64,000 nt of DNA from Mercenaria mercenaria (GCF_021730395.1 NC_069377.1:71741501-71805500); one strand, 5' to 3'; positions 33,956-46,087 are shown, counted from the stretch's first letter. Notes: a model not told the origin generated them from the sequence alone. Program-made: numbers and translations.

Positions 33956-34306
33956 TAAACCCATATTACATTTGTGACACACGGTCCTAGTTTTTGTCAT
34001 GCATTTTAATTATGAGGTCCATTGTATGACTAAGTATTTGCTTCTGGCGAAATGGGCAGACAATGATAAAACATGTTTAAACTCAATTAAAAATTAGGCA
34101 TAGCACCATATACCAAATATGAATTTGAACTAAATGCCGTGTTTTTTAGCATCTGTTCAGAAACTAGGCATGCACGCAAAGTACCAACGTTTTAATTAAT
34201 ACATGGGAGTTCGAGTCACCATACAATTGAAACGAAGTGTTACATTACAATAGCTAGAAGTCTTGCTTAGTAAAAGACTTCTTGCAATTTGCTAAAATCA
34301 ATATCA

Positions 34307-35260
34307 AACTAGAAGATGCTTTTGTAGAAAAGCACATGCCTCCCCTAATGCATAGTCATAGAGGACAGGAGCGAAAGTCAAAAAAGCACTGATGGTTGGC
34401 TGCAATAGGGATCATCTACTTCGCATGTCCAATCATTCAACTAAGTTTCAACATCCTGGGCCTAATGGTTCTCAGGTTATGAATTGGAAACAGTTTTCCA
34501 TGTTCAGGCCCCTAAGACCTTGACCTTTGGTCGAATGAGCCCAAAATCAGTAGGGGTCATCTACTCTGCATGTCCAATCATCCTATTAAGTTTCAACATT
34601 TTAGGTCAAGTGGGTCTCAAGTTATTGATTGGAAAGAATTTTTTATGTTCAGCCCCCTGTGACCTTGACCTTTGATGGCGTGACCCCCAAAACAATAGAG
34701 GTCATCTACTCTGTAAGTCCTATCATCTTATTGAGTTTGAAGGTTCTGGGTCAAATGGTTCTCAAGTTATTGACCGGAAATGGATTTCGATTTTCTGTCT
34801 GCTGCAACCTTGACCTTTAATAGATTGAGATCAAAATCAATACGGGTGATCTACTGGGTCATGTGGGCTCAGTAACTAGGTCACCAGGTCAAATGAATGG
34901 AAAAGGTTGTTAACACACTGGAGGCAGCATTTATGACCCTATATACATGAAACTTGGTCAGAATGTTTATCTTGATGATTCCTAAGCCTAGTTGGAAACT
35001 TGGTCATGTGAGGTCAAAAACTAGGTCACCCTCTCAAATCAAAGGAAATGTTTGTTAACACCCTAGAGGCCATACCTTTGACCATACCTTCATGAAACTT
35101 GGTAAGAATGTTTATCTTGACGATTCCTTTGCCAAGTCCGAAACTGGGTCATGTGGGGTCAAAATCTAGGTCACCACTCAAATTTAAGGAACAGCTTATT
35201 AACACTGTAGAGGCCACATTAAAATTTTATGATCCTGTCTTCATGAAAAGGAGAAAAGTA
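34307..35260. repeat. Composite of family Z (5' part) and family X units
   Basis: 34307-34870 begins 'aaactagaagatgcttttgt', the 5' end of the family Z element at 46545-48102, and carries three units with 'catctactctgcatgtccaa' and 'tgaccttgacctttgatgg'. From about 34870 to 35260 the units change to the family X type ('aactaggtcacc', 'tgaaacttggtcagaatgtt'). A junction between two repeat families with no gene. Confidence 0.65.
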
Positions 35261-35306
35261 TTACTTCAGTTTAGTTAATTCAACCACATTTTATTCTACT
35301 TTTCAG

Positions 35307-35402
35307 TATTTGGAGATAAAGCAATATGACCGAGCAGTGGAAGCATGAAACCTACACATTCCCAGACCTGGATCAATGTAGCTGTTGTCTATGATAATAT
35401 AG
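35307..35402 (+). pseudogene. TPR (TMTC-like) exon, disrupted
   Basis: After a good acceptor (ttctacttttcag) the sequence reads 'YLEIKQYDRAVEA', a TPR helix, then a TGA stop. The same exon resumes in another frame as 'TWINVAVVYDNI', the start of the next TPR, before the donor 'ATAG|gtagct'. The donor phase (1) fits the next exon at 37032 (G|AA). The internal stop plus frame change indicate decay, or assembly error. TPR repeats mediate protein binding; in TMTC proteins they form the lumenal half of ER O-mannosyltransferases. Confidence 0.55.
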
Positions 35403-35504
35403 GTAGCTTAACAATCAGACAATGCTATGACTTTAAATGAGTTTTCTGAAATAATGTAAACGACCTGATTGGTATCCTAAGTATTAGCTGAATTTGAAGA
35501 GCTT

Positions 35505-36661
35505 TTGTAATCACACTTTTGTAGGCGTCTGCGTGACAAAAGTTTTTCATGTAAGCAGGTTTCTTTAAAACTGCTTTGCCAATTACTTTCATACTTAAGA
35601 CATGTCTTTGGCATCATAATGTGACCTCACAGGACAGGTTACATAGCTCTACCTTTTATTTTGTAAAAATTATGCCCCTTTTTAACTCAGAATTTCAGAT
35701 TTAAGTTTTGTTTGTAAGCAGGTTTCAGAGAAACTACCAGACCAAATACTTTCAAACTTCACAAATATCTTCCACATCATGAGCTGACCTCACCGGAAAG
35801 TGAGTCTGGTCGAAATAATGTACTTTTTTAACTTAGAAATTCACATTAGATTTTTGCATGTAAGCATGTAACAGTTCCAACTTCACTCTTCTCTTTGGCA
35901 TCATAAGGTTAAAGTTTTGCATAAAAGCATTTTTATCAGAAAACCCGCCCTCTTCGCTTAATAGGGAGAGCGCAGAACTACGGATCGCGGGGTCGCGAGT
36001 TCGATCCCTGGACAGGCCGTATGTCTTCGTGACGATTTGATAAAAGACATTGTGTCTGAAATCATTCGTCCTCCAACCTGATTCATGTGGGGAAGTTGGC
36101 AGTGACTTGTTGAGAACAGGTTTGTACTGGTACAGAATCCAGGAACACTGGTTAAGTTAATTGCCCGCCGTTACATAACTGAAATACTGTCGAAAAACAG
36201 CGTTAAACCCAAAACAAACAAACAAACATTCAACCAGAAACATCTGGCCAAATCCTTTTAAACTTCACTCTTCTCTTTGGCAAGATGACCTTAAAGGATT
36301 TGCTGCTTCCTGATTCTAGCTGTTATTTTTGTCAAAATTATGCTTCTTTTTAACTTAGATAATTTTGGCAAAGTTTTGTAGAATTTTTAAAACCTACTGG
36401 ACCAAACTAAAGACATTTTTTGGTGAAAGTTTAAAAGGTAAGCAGGCTTCTCAAGAACTACTGTACTGGATGCTGCAAAACTATTCATTAATCTTTGACA
36501 TCACCAAATGACCATTCTGCACCAGGTTACATATCTACCACTTAGAGTAGATAAAATTATGCCCCCTTTTCAACTTAGAAAATTTTGCTAAAGCTTTTAC
36601 ATGCAAGCTATTATAAGATGGTAATAGCGCACTGACATTAGACAGCTCTTGTTAAACAATG
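35505..36661 (-). repeat. Tandem-core element, family Y, split by a SINE
   Basis: Read on the minus strand it starts 'taacaagagctgtc' with a hairpin-like 'ctgtctaatgtcag'. The units of about 180 bp contain 'attatgccccttttt', 'catgtaagcaggtttc' and 'tcttctctttggcatcata'. The SINE at 35943-36231 interrupts it. Confidence 0.65.
35943..36231 (+). repeat. SINE family B, near full length
   Basis: The most complete copy: a tRNA-like head ('cttcgcttaatagggagagc', 'ggtcgcgagttcgatccctg'), body ('cattgtgtctgaaatcattc', 'tactggtacagaatccagga') and tail 'gttaaacccaaaacaaacaa'. It is inserted in the family Y element; a short 'cagaaa' on each side may be a worn target duplication. Confidence 0.82.
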
Positions 36662-37031
36662 TATTGTCTGTTGAAGCACAGACCTTATCAGAAACATTTC
36701 CAGTTTAAACATAATATTTCTTTTACCTATAAATGAGTAGTTACGATTTTATTACTATATATTTTTGCAGAGAAAGAAATGACTATGTAAATGTATCGGA
36801 TTATCTCCATGGTTCATCATTTTATATAATAGACAAAAAAAAAAAAAATCAAGAGAAGTGATGTCAGTTATGCTATATATAAGCATAAATAACTTTCTTA
36901 TAATGTGGTGTCCTTCAGAAGGTAACCTTCTTTTGTATTCATCAATTTGTTCAACTAGGTTCTCCGCAGATCACCAGATAACTTTATAGATAAGCGTTTA
37001 CATTTCAGAAGTTTCAAAATTTGTTTTGTAG

Positions 37032-37197
37032 AAAGATTTGACGAGAGTTTAGCAGTGACAATGAAGGCACTGAGACATGTACCAGAGGAACCGCAGTTAT
37101 ATTTTAACCTTGGCAATGTTTATGGCAAAAAGTAAAAAGTATTTCAAGAAAGTTATCAAACTGTCTCCTAATAATGCCAAATTTATTGCTAATATGG
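37032..37197 (+). pseudogene. TPR (TMTC-like) exon, disrupted
   Basis: The acceptor 'ttttgttttgtag' is followed in phase 1 by 'RFDESLAVTMKALRHVPEEP' and 'QLYFNLGNVYGKK', then TAA. Coding resemblance resumes in another frame: 'YFKKVIKLSPNNAKFIANM', ending at the donor 'ATGG|gtaagtg' in phase 1. The length is not a multiple of three, as an exon of phase 1/1 requires, and about eight residues expected between the two TPR helices are absent. This points to a deletion with a frame change. The residue pattern (FNLGNVYGK, SPNNAKFIANM) is like TMTC-family TPRs. Confidence 0.62.
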
Positions 37198-37324
37198 GTA
37201 AGTGCTGTGTTTTGTTAATATATTTTAGACTTATTTTTTACTTAAGTAGTTATTATTTTGTTTTAGTCTTTGATACAGTTCAGGTCATGTAGTGACTTGC
37301 TAGGTTATAATCTCCTCTATAATC

Positions 37325-40170
37325 AGATAGAAGTAATTGCCTTAGTAGAAAGTCAGGTATAGAAGTAAGTGCCATAGTAGAATGTCAGGTATAGAAGTTA
37401 CTGCCTTAGTAGAAAGTCAGGTATAGAAGTAAGTGCCTTAGTAGAATGTCAGGTGTAGAAGTAACTGCCTTAGTAGATTACCAGGTATAAAAGTAAGTGC
37501 CTTAGTAGAACGTCAGGTATAATAGTAAGCGCCTTAGTAGAATGTCAGATATAGAAGTAAGTGCCATAGTAGAATGTCAGGTATAGAAGTAACTGCCTTA
37601 GTAGAATGTCAGGTATAGAACGTCAGGTGGGTGGCTTCCTGCCTTAGTAGAATGTCAGGTATAGAAGTAAGTGTCCTAGTAGAATGTCAGGAATAGAAGT
37701 AAGCGCCTTAGTAGAACGTCAGATATAAGAGTTAGTGCCTAAGTAGAATGTCAGGTATAGAAGTAAGCGATTTAGTAGAACGTCAGGTATAGAAGTAACT
37801 GCCATAGTAGAACGTCAGGTATAGAAGTAACTGCCTTAGTAGAATGTCAGGTATAATAGTAAGTGCCTTAGGAAATATCAGGTATAAGAGAAAGTGCCTT
37901 AGTAGAACGTCAGGTATAGAAATAACTGCCTTAGTAGAATGTCAGGCATAGAAGTAAGTGCCTTAGTAGAACGCCAGGTATAAGAGTAAGTGCCTTAGTA
38001 GAACGTGAGGTATAAGAGTAAGTGCCTTAGTAGATTGTCAGGTATAAGAGTAAGTGCCTTAGTAGAACGTCAGGTATAATAGTAAGTGTCTTAGTAGAAT
38101 TACAGGTATAGAAGTAAGTGCCTTAGTAGAATGTCAGGTATAGAAGTAAGTGCCTTAATAGAATATCAGGTATAGAAGTGACTGACTTAGTATAGAATGT
38201 CGGGTATAGAAGTAACTGCCTTAGTAGATCGCCAGGTATAAGAGTAAGTGCCTTAGTAGAATATCAGGTATAGAAGAAGGCGCCTTAGTAGAACGTGAGG
38301 TATAGAAGTAAGTGCCTTAGTAGAATACCAGGTAAAGAAATAAGTGCACTAGTAGAATATCAAATATAGAAATAAGTGCCCTAGTAGAATGTCAGGTATT
38401 GAAGTAAGTGCATTAGTAGAATGTCAGGTATAGAAGTAAGTGCCTTAATAGAATATCAGGTATAGTAGTGACTGACTTAGTATAGAATGTCGGGTATAGA
38501 AGTAACTGCCTTAGTAGATCGCCAGGTAAAAGAGTAAATGCCTTAGTAGAATATCAGGTATAGAAGTAACCGCCTTAGTAGAACGTGAGGTATAGAAGTA
38601 AGTGCCTTAGTAGAATATCAAGTATAGAAATAAGTGCCCTAGTAGAACGTCAGGTATAGAAGTAACTGCCTTAGTAGAATGTCAGGTATAATAGTAAGTG
38701 CCTTAGGAAATATCAGGTATAAGAGAAAGTGCCTTAGTAGAACGTCAGGTATAGAAATAACTGCCTTAGTAGAATGTCAGGCATAGAAGTAAGTGCCTTA
38801 GTAGAACGCCAGGTATAAGAGTAAGTGCCTTAGTAGAACGTGAGGTATAAGAGTAAGTGCCTTAGTAGATTGTCAGGTATAAGAGTAAGTGCCTTAGTAG
38901 AACGTCAGGTATAATAGTAAGTGTCTTAGTAGAATTACAGGTATAGAAGTAAGTGCCTTAGTAGAATGTCAGGTATAGAAGTAAGTGCCTTAATAGAATA
39001 TCAGGTATAGAAGTGACTGACTTAGTATAGAATGTCGGGTATAGAAGTAACTGCCTTAGTAGATCGCCAGGTATAAGAGTAAGTGCCTTAGTAGAATATC
39101 AGGTATAGAAGAAGGCGCCTTAGTAGAACGTGAGGTATAGAAGTAAGTGCCTTAGTAGAATACCAGGTAAAGAAATAAGTGCACTAGTAGAATATCAAAT
39201 ATAGAAATAAGTGCCCTAGTAGAATGTCAGGTATTGAAGTAAGTGCATTAGTAGAATGTCAGGTATAGAAGTAAGTGCCTTAATAGAATATCAGGTATAG
39301 TAGTGACTGACTTAGTATAGAATGTCGGGTATAGAAGTAACTGCCTTAGTAGATCGCCAGGTAAAAGAGTAAATGCCTTAGTAGAATATCAGGTATAGAA
39401 GTAACCGCCTTAGTAGAACGTGAGGTATAGAAGTAAGTGCCTTAGTAGAATATCAAGTATAGAAATAAGTGCCCTAGTAGAATGTCAGGTATAGAAGTAA
39501 GTGCCTTAGTAGAATTACAGGTATAGAAGTCAGTACCTTAGTAGAATGTCAGGTATAAAAGTAAGTGCCTAAGTAGAACGCCAGGTATAAGAGTAAGCGC
39601 CTTAGTAGAACGTCAGGTATAATAGTAACTGCCTTAGTAGAATGTCAGGTATAAGAGTAAGTACCTTAGTAGAACGTCAGGTATAATAGTAACTGCCTAA
39701 GTAAAATGTCAGGTATAAGAGTAAGTGCCTTAGTAGAACGTCAGGTATAAGAGTAAGTGCATTAGTAGAATGTCAGCTATAGAAGTAATCGCCTTAGTAG
39801 AAATTCAGGTATAGAAGTAAGTGCCTTAGTAGAACGTCAGATATAGAAGTAAATGCATTAGTAGAATGCCAGATATAAAACTGAATGCCGTAATAGAATG
39901 TCAGGTATAAAAGTAAGAGCCCTAGTAGATTATCAGGTATAGAAGTAAGTGCCTTAGTAGAACGTTAGGTATAACAGTAAGCACCTTAGTAGAATGTCAG
40001 GTATAGAAGTAAGTGCCATAGTAGAATGTCAGGTATAGAAGTAACTGCCTTAGTAGAATGTCAGGTATAGAAGTAAGTGCCCTAGTAGGTTATCAGGTAT
40101 AGAAGTAACTGTCTTAGTAGAATGTCAGGTATAATATTAAGCGCCTTAGTAGGATGTCAGATCGTCAGGT
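37325..40170 (+). repeat. Minisatellite 1: about 89 copies of a 32-bp unit
   Basis: The unit is of the type 'gtaagtgccttagtagaa' plus 'tgtcaggtatagaa' (32 bp), with many single-base variants. A higher-order duplication is visible: a block of about 835 bp (26 units) at about 37806-38640 is repeated nearly exactly at about 38641-39475, including rare variants such as 'ccttaggaaatatcagg' and 'cttagtatagaatgtcggg'. The array occupies the last intron of the TPR gene. Confidence 0.93.
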
Positions 40171-40615
40171 TGGTGGCTTCCTGTTTTGGAAAAAAATTAT
40201 GGTCCAAGATGTCATTTTTTCCTTGGTGTAATTAGAAAATGATAATTCTTTAAGCAATAAGAGGATAACTGATTAATTATGATTTACTTTAATCCATACC
40301 ACTGACTTTTGAAAATACTATCCGTGACTGGCCTATTGTTTACAAGTTTTTTCATTCATGTGTATAGGTCAAAAGTAAACAGACATTATCTAAAAACATT
40401 TTCTACTTCTGTAACAGGTTGTGATTTCTTCCATAACTCCTAGTTCTTCCCATAATTTCCTTCTTCATCATTCTGAAAATACCAGCATGGACCATCTTTC
40501 GTGGAAAGTACTTTAACCAGGGAAATAACCATACATAATTAAAAATAATAATTACTTTCATGAACCATATCTTTAACGTTTAGTTACTTTGGTTTAATAT
40601 ACACGTTTAATGCAG

Positions 40616-40755
40616 CAGTGTTGTACCACAGGTGGGAGAAGTATGACAAAGCCGAGGTAGCATACCTGAAAGCTAGATCTGTTCAACCAAATGTGCAACA
40701 GAATTTAGCAATGTTACGTCGCAAAATGAGCAAGAAAACTTCTTTATGTTTCTGA
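40616..40755 (+). pseudogene. TPR (TMTC-like) terminal exon, intact in itself
   Basis: After the acceptor 'tttaatgcag' the frame reads 'AVLYHRWEKYDKAEVAYLKA', 'RSVQPNVQQNLAMLRRKMSK', 'KTSLCF' and stops at TGA 40753-40755. This is a final TPR and a short tail, as in the C-termini of TMTC-like proteins. The phase (1) matches the donor at 37197, giving 'FIANM-A-VLYHRW'. This exon has no visible damage, but the two before it do, so the copy as a whole is probably not functional. No earlier exons (membrane part) were found in the window. Confidence 0.6.
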
Positions 40756-40892
40756 AGTCTTTCTGTTACAAAATCATGTTTCATTTTAATATATGGTTTG
40801 ATTATAAAGTCTCTTTTCAGTATTTCGCCTATTGCCTGGTTTTGAATGTAGAAAAGCAAGAATGTTGGCCAGATAGTAGCAATGAAAGAAAG

Positions 40893-42130
40893 CATACGTG
40901 TGTTTGTGTAGCAGTGAATGAAAACAAACATGTGTTTGTGTAGCAATGAATGAAAGTATACATGTGTTTGTGTAGCAGTGAATGAAAGCATATTGTGTTT
41001 GTGTAGCAGTGAATGAAAGCATACATGTGTTTGTGTAGCAGTGAATGAAAGCATACGTGTGTTTGTGTAGCAATGAATGAATGCATACGTGTGTTTGTGT
41101 AGCAGTGAATGAAAGCATACATGTGTTTGTGTAGCGAAGAATGAAAGCATACATGTGTTTGTGTAGCAATGAAAGAAAGCATACGTGTGTTTGTGTAGCA
41201 GTGAATGAAAGCATACATGTGTTTGTGTAGCAGTGAATGAAAGCATACATGTGTTTGTGTAGCAGTGAATGAAAGCATACATGTGTTTGTGTAGCAGTGA
41301 ATGAAAGCATACATGTGTTTGTTTAGCAGTGAATGAAAGCATACGTGTGTTTGTGTAGCAGTGAATAAAAGCATACATCTGTTTGTGTACCAGTGAATGA
41401 AAGCATACATGTGTTTGTGTAGCAGTGAATGAAAGCATACATGTGTTTGTGTAGCAGTGAATGAAAGCATACGTGTGTTTGTTTAGCAGTGAATGAAAGC
41501 ATACGTGTGTTTGTGTAGCAGTGAATAAAAGCATACGTGTGTTTGTGTAGCAGTGAATGAAAGCATACATGTGTTTGTGTACAAGTGAATGAAAGCATAC
41601 GTGTGTTTGTGTAGCAGTGAATGAATGCATACGTGTGTTTGTGTAGCAGTGAATGAATGCATACGTGTGCTTGTTTAGCAATGAATGAATGCATACATGT
41701 GTTTGTGTAGCAGTGAATGAAAGCATACGTGTGTTTGTGAAGCAGTGAATAAAAGCATACGTGTGTTTGTGTAGCAGTGAATGAAAGCATACGTGTGTTT
41801 GTGTAGCAGTGAATGAAAGCATACATGTGTTTGTGTAGTAGTGAATGAAAGCATACGTGTGTTTTTGTAGCAGTGAATGAAAACATACGTGTGTTTGTGT
41901 AGCAATGAATGAATGCATACACGTGTTTGTGTGTTTGTGTAACAGTGAATGAAAGCATACGTGTGTTTGTGTAGCAATGAATGAATGCATACGTGTGTTT
42001 GTGTAGCAATGAATGAAAGCATACATGTGTTTGTGTAGCAATGAATGAAAGCATACATTTGTGTGTGTAGCAATGAATGAAAACATACACGTGTTTGTGT
42101 AGCAATGAATGAAAGCATACATGTGTTTGT
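40893..42130. repeat. Minisatellite 2: about 38 copies of another 32-bp unit
   Basis: The unit is of the type 'gtgtttgtgtagcagtga' plus 'atgaaagcatacat' (32 bp). Because 32 is not a multiple of three and the unit has no stop codon on the minus strand, all three minus frames stay open, giving overlapping ORFs of up to 479 codons with a period of 32 residues. These are artefacts. The array begins about 140 bp after the TPR stop codon. Confidence 0.93.
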
Positions 42131-42911
42131 GATTCTGCTGACATCCAGATAGAGGAAATGTTTTTTAGCTACCCAGATTGGTCAGTAGAGTGCACAAGAT
42201 GTACAATTTAAAGTTGGTAGTCTTGTTCCAAGGCTGTCGGAAGATTTTACATGACAGTATGACAAAAGATGGCCTTTTCCTCTTCCATTTCTTGATTCAT
42301 GTAGAGAAATTGTCATATTGTTTTAGGAGAAGAAATGAATCAAAGAGCACTTGAATAAGTGAATGACTGAAATACATTGGACTCCTGAAAATTTCTGTCA
42401 AGGAAAGCAAACAAATTCACCTGTTCCATTCTTTTTGTCATAAACGTAACTATTTGTGTTTAATCGGAATGACATCTTGTTGAAAACGTGTATTTGTGGG
42501 AGAGAGGTACTCTTGTTAGTGTTAATCTCATTGTATCTGAAAACACTGTATCTAAACTCCATTTTAAGTCATATTAAGGAATAAATCATATAGATAGATT
42601 TGTCCTACACATTAGATAATGAAAGCTCTTTGTAATTTTGTTTAAGGACAAAAAATTTGCAAGATTTTTTTTTGATGTGAGGAAGTTTAGTGTACTGCCA
42701 GGTGTGTGAATATTTTGTGTGTCAGAATCTCATGTATGTAAATGTAGCATAATACAAGTGTATAATCTTAATCCTGATATTGTTGAATGATAATTCCAAC
42801 TGTTGTAATGGTGTGAAAATAGAGACAGTGGAATTTCAATATTGGTATGTGTACATGAAGTAAAGCCCTAGTCACTGTAAGAAGTGTCTGCTCAAGTTAT
42901 TGGATAAAATA

Positions 42912-43022
42912 AATTTAAGGTGTCAGCGGAGAATGCAGACCATGATCAGACTGCACGGATGTGCAGATTGATCTTGGTCTGCACTGGTCGCAAAGGCAGA
43001 ATCATTTGCCGCCAGCAGGTTA
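42912..43022. repeat. MITE family D, right part
   Basis: Contains 'gcagaccatgatcagactgc', 'tgatcttggtctgcactggt' and 'cgccagcaggtta'. Another piece of the same family lies at 43500-43600. The rest of 42131-43790 is AT-rich with no recognisable gene. Confidence 0.65.
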
Positions 43023-43793
43023 AAGCATAAAGTGAACATGAACAGCCAAAATTTGAGAATATCTTGCTATGCTATGAATTTGGACACGTAAATGGGTTCT
43101 TAGAATAAAGAATGCAACCCTAAACATACAAGTACGCATACAGTTTTGAAAACACAGCCTCTCATATTCTGTCATAACTGGAAAAAGGTACGCTTTTGTA
43201 AGATCTATCTGTAATCGTTTTGTTGTTTCAAATGTCTGGTTTGCCCGGACTTTATTGACACAAAGTGATTTCATTATTATTTTTCATACCTACTGGTAAT
43301 GTGTGTTATATAGATATTTACAAGTCCAGTTTCATTTGTAAACACTACATGCTTTTCTTATTTGGTTATCATTGCTCACTTATAATGTTACAAATTTTAT
43401 GTATGAGAAGAGGGATATGCTGTAAAACTAAAACACACTTCAAATTTGCACAAACATTATTGCTCTAATATTTCCAGTATCCTGTAATGTCAAATTCGCA
43501 ATGTTGCGAACACCGGCCACCCCTTTGATAAACAAGTGGTACCGCCCATATTGAATGACTGACCAATCCATTTTAGAAATTTAGCAGGGTAAATGTCAAT
43601 TTAGTAGCAAAAATAAATTTATAGCAAATTAGTTTTTACAGTAACATAGGTCAGTTCATTATATGCTTGTATACTGTACACTGTGTATATCATCTTGTAT
43701 TTTATAGCTAACAATGAATACTCCTACTAGAAGGGGAATATTTTTGTATCTGTAAACTGAACATAAATGTGTGATTTTGAATGTCTGTGTTTT

Positions 43794-45911
43794 TAGCTCA
43801 CCTGAGCACTTCGTGCTCAAGGTGAGCTTTTGTGATCGCCAGGTGTGTCCGTCGTCCGTCGTCGTCGTCCGTCGTCAACAATTTGACTGTTAATACTCTC
43901 GAGGTCACAATTTTGGCCCAATCTTAATGAATGTTACCCTTAATCAAATCTTGGACGTGTTCGATATTGGGTCATCTGGGGTCAAAAACTAGGTCACCAG
44001 GTCAAATCAAAGGAAAAGCTTGTTAATACTCTAGAGGCCATATTTATGAAATATCTCTATGAAACTTGGTCAGAATGTTAATCTGGATGATTTTTAGGTC
44101 AAGTTCAAATCTGGGTCAAGTGGGGTCAAAAACTAGGTCACCAGGTCAAATCAAGGGAAAAGCTTATTAACACTCTAGAAGTCACAATTTTGGCCCAATC
44201 ATCTTGGACGAGTTCGATATTGGGTCATCTGGGGTCATAAACTAGGTCACCTGGTCAAATCAAAGGAAAAGCTTGTTAACACTCTAGAGGCCATATTTAT
44301 GATAATATCTCTTTGAAACTTGGTCAGAATGTTACCCGCAATAAAATCTTGAACGAGTTTTATATTGGGTCATCAGGGGTCAAAAAGTAGGTCACCAGGT
44401 CAAATCAAAGGAAAAGCTTGTTAACACTCTAGAGGCCACATTATGAAAATATCTTTATGAAACTTAGTCAGAATGTTAATCTCGATGATCTTTAGGTCAG
44501 GTGGGGTCAAAAACTAGGTCACCAGGTCAAATCAAAGGAAAAGTTTGTTAACACTCTAGAGGCCATATTTATGACTGTATCTTCATGAAACTTAGTCAGA
44601 ATGTTAAACTTGATGATCTTTGAGTCATGTGGGGCCAAAAACTAGGTCACCAGGTCAAATTAAAGGAAAAGATAGTTAACACCCTGGATGTCACATTTAT
44701 GATCATACCTTAATGAAACTTGGTCAGAATGTTAACCTTGATGATCATTAGGTCAAGTTCAAATCTGGGTAAGATGGGGTCAAAAACTATATCACCAGGT
44801 CAAATCAAAAGAAAATATTGTAAACACTGTTTATGATATCTCTCTGAAACTTGGTCTGAATGTTAATCTTGATGATCTTAAGGTAAAGTATAAATCTTGG
44901 TCAGGTGGGTTAAAAACTAGGTCACATGGTCAAATCAAAGGAAAAAATTGTTAACATTCTAGAGGTCCCATTTATAATTGTTTCTTCATGAAACTTGGTC
45001 AGAATGTTAATCTTGATGGTCTTTAGGGTAAGTTCGAATCTGGGTCAGGTGGGGTAAAAAAACTAGGTCACCAGGTCAAATCAAAGGAAAAGCTAGTTTA
45101 CACTCTAGAGGCCACATTTATGACAGTACCTTTATGAATCTTGGTCAGAATATTAATCTTGATGATCTTTAGGTCAAGTTCGAGTCTGGGCTAGGTGGGG
45201 TCAAAAACTAGGTCACCAGGTTAAATCAAAGGAAAAGCTAGTTAACACTCTAGAGGCCACATTAATGATAGTATCTTAATGAAACTTGGCCAGAATGTTA
45301 ATCTTGACGATCTTTAAGTCAAGTTCAAATCTGGGTCAGGTGGGGTCAAAAACTAGGTCAGCAGATCAGATCAAAGGAAAAGTTTCTTAACACTCTAAAG
45401 GCCACATTTATGACTGTTTCTTCATGAAACTTGGTCAGAATGTTAACCTTGATTATCTGTAGGTCAAGTTCAATTATGGTTCATGTGGAATGTGACCTAC
45501 GGACCTACTTTAAGACACAGCCTTGAAATTTGGATGACATGTACAGTTTTACAGACTGATCTTAAAACTGATTTTCAGTGACCATGAATGTGACCTATTA
45601 ACCTACTTTCTTGTTTTTCAAGATACAGCCTTGAAATTTGGAGGACATGTACAGTTTTGCAGACTGATTTTAAAACTGAATTTCAGTGACCATGAATGTG
45701 ACCTACTGACCTACTTCTTGTTTTTTTAAGATAAGTCTTGAAATTTGAATGACATGTACAGATTTGCATACCGATCTTAAAACTGACTTTCAGTGACCAT
45801 AAATGTGACCTACTGACCTACTTTCATAATATTTTAGCATCAGTTTGACATTTGAAACATGCAGCTTATATTATTCAGGTGAGCGATCCAGGGTCATAAT
45901 GACCCTTTTGT
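43794..45911 (-). repeat. Tandem-core element, family X, complete
   Basis: On the plus strand it opens with a strong hairpin, 'agctcacctgagcac', ttc, 'gtgctcaaggtgagct', then 'gtccgtcgtccgtcg'. Some eleven units of 130-155 bp follow ('aaaaactaggtcaccaggtc', 'gaaacttggtcagaatgtta'), then a few units with 'gtgacctactgacctacttt'. It closes with 'caggtgagcgatcc' and the hairpin AGGGTC-ATAAT-GACCCT. By comparison with 56465-58298 the canonical strand is minus, starting 'acaaaagggtc'. Confidence 0.82.
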
Positions 45912-46087
45912 ATATTTATGTAACTTAAAGATTTATCTTTATAGTGTCTTTTTTTTTGATGGAGATTAAGTTATGTGTGAAATAATTCCAACACAAAAAC
46001 CATATTGGTTCGTGAATCAGTAATTTAGTTCATGGAGAGTTTTAGAATAATGTTGTAGAAATAATCAGTGAAGGATGTTGTCTGTCA

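Noticed and set aside
37325-40170. CRISPR-like array of regular 32-bp repeats
   Set aside because: Units are contiguous with no unique spacers and the sequence is plainly eukaryotic; it is a minisatellite.
40683-42122. A 479-codon minus-strand ORF and three overlapping long ORFs
   Set aside because: They are the 32-bp minisatellite read in three frames; only the last part extends into the antisense of the TPR terminal exon. No protein family and no start context.
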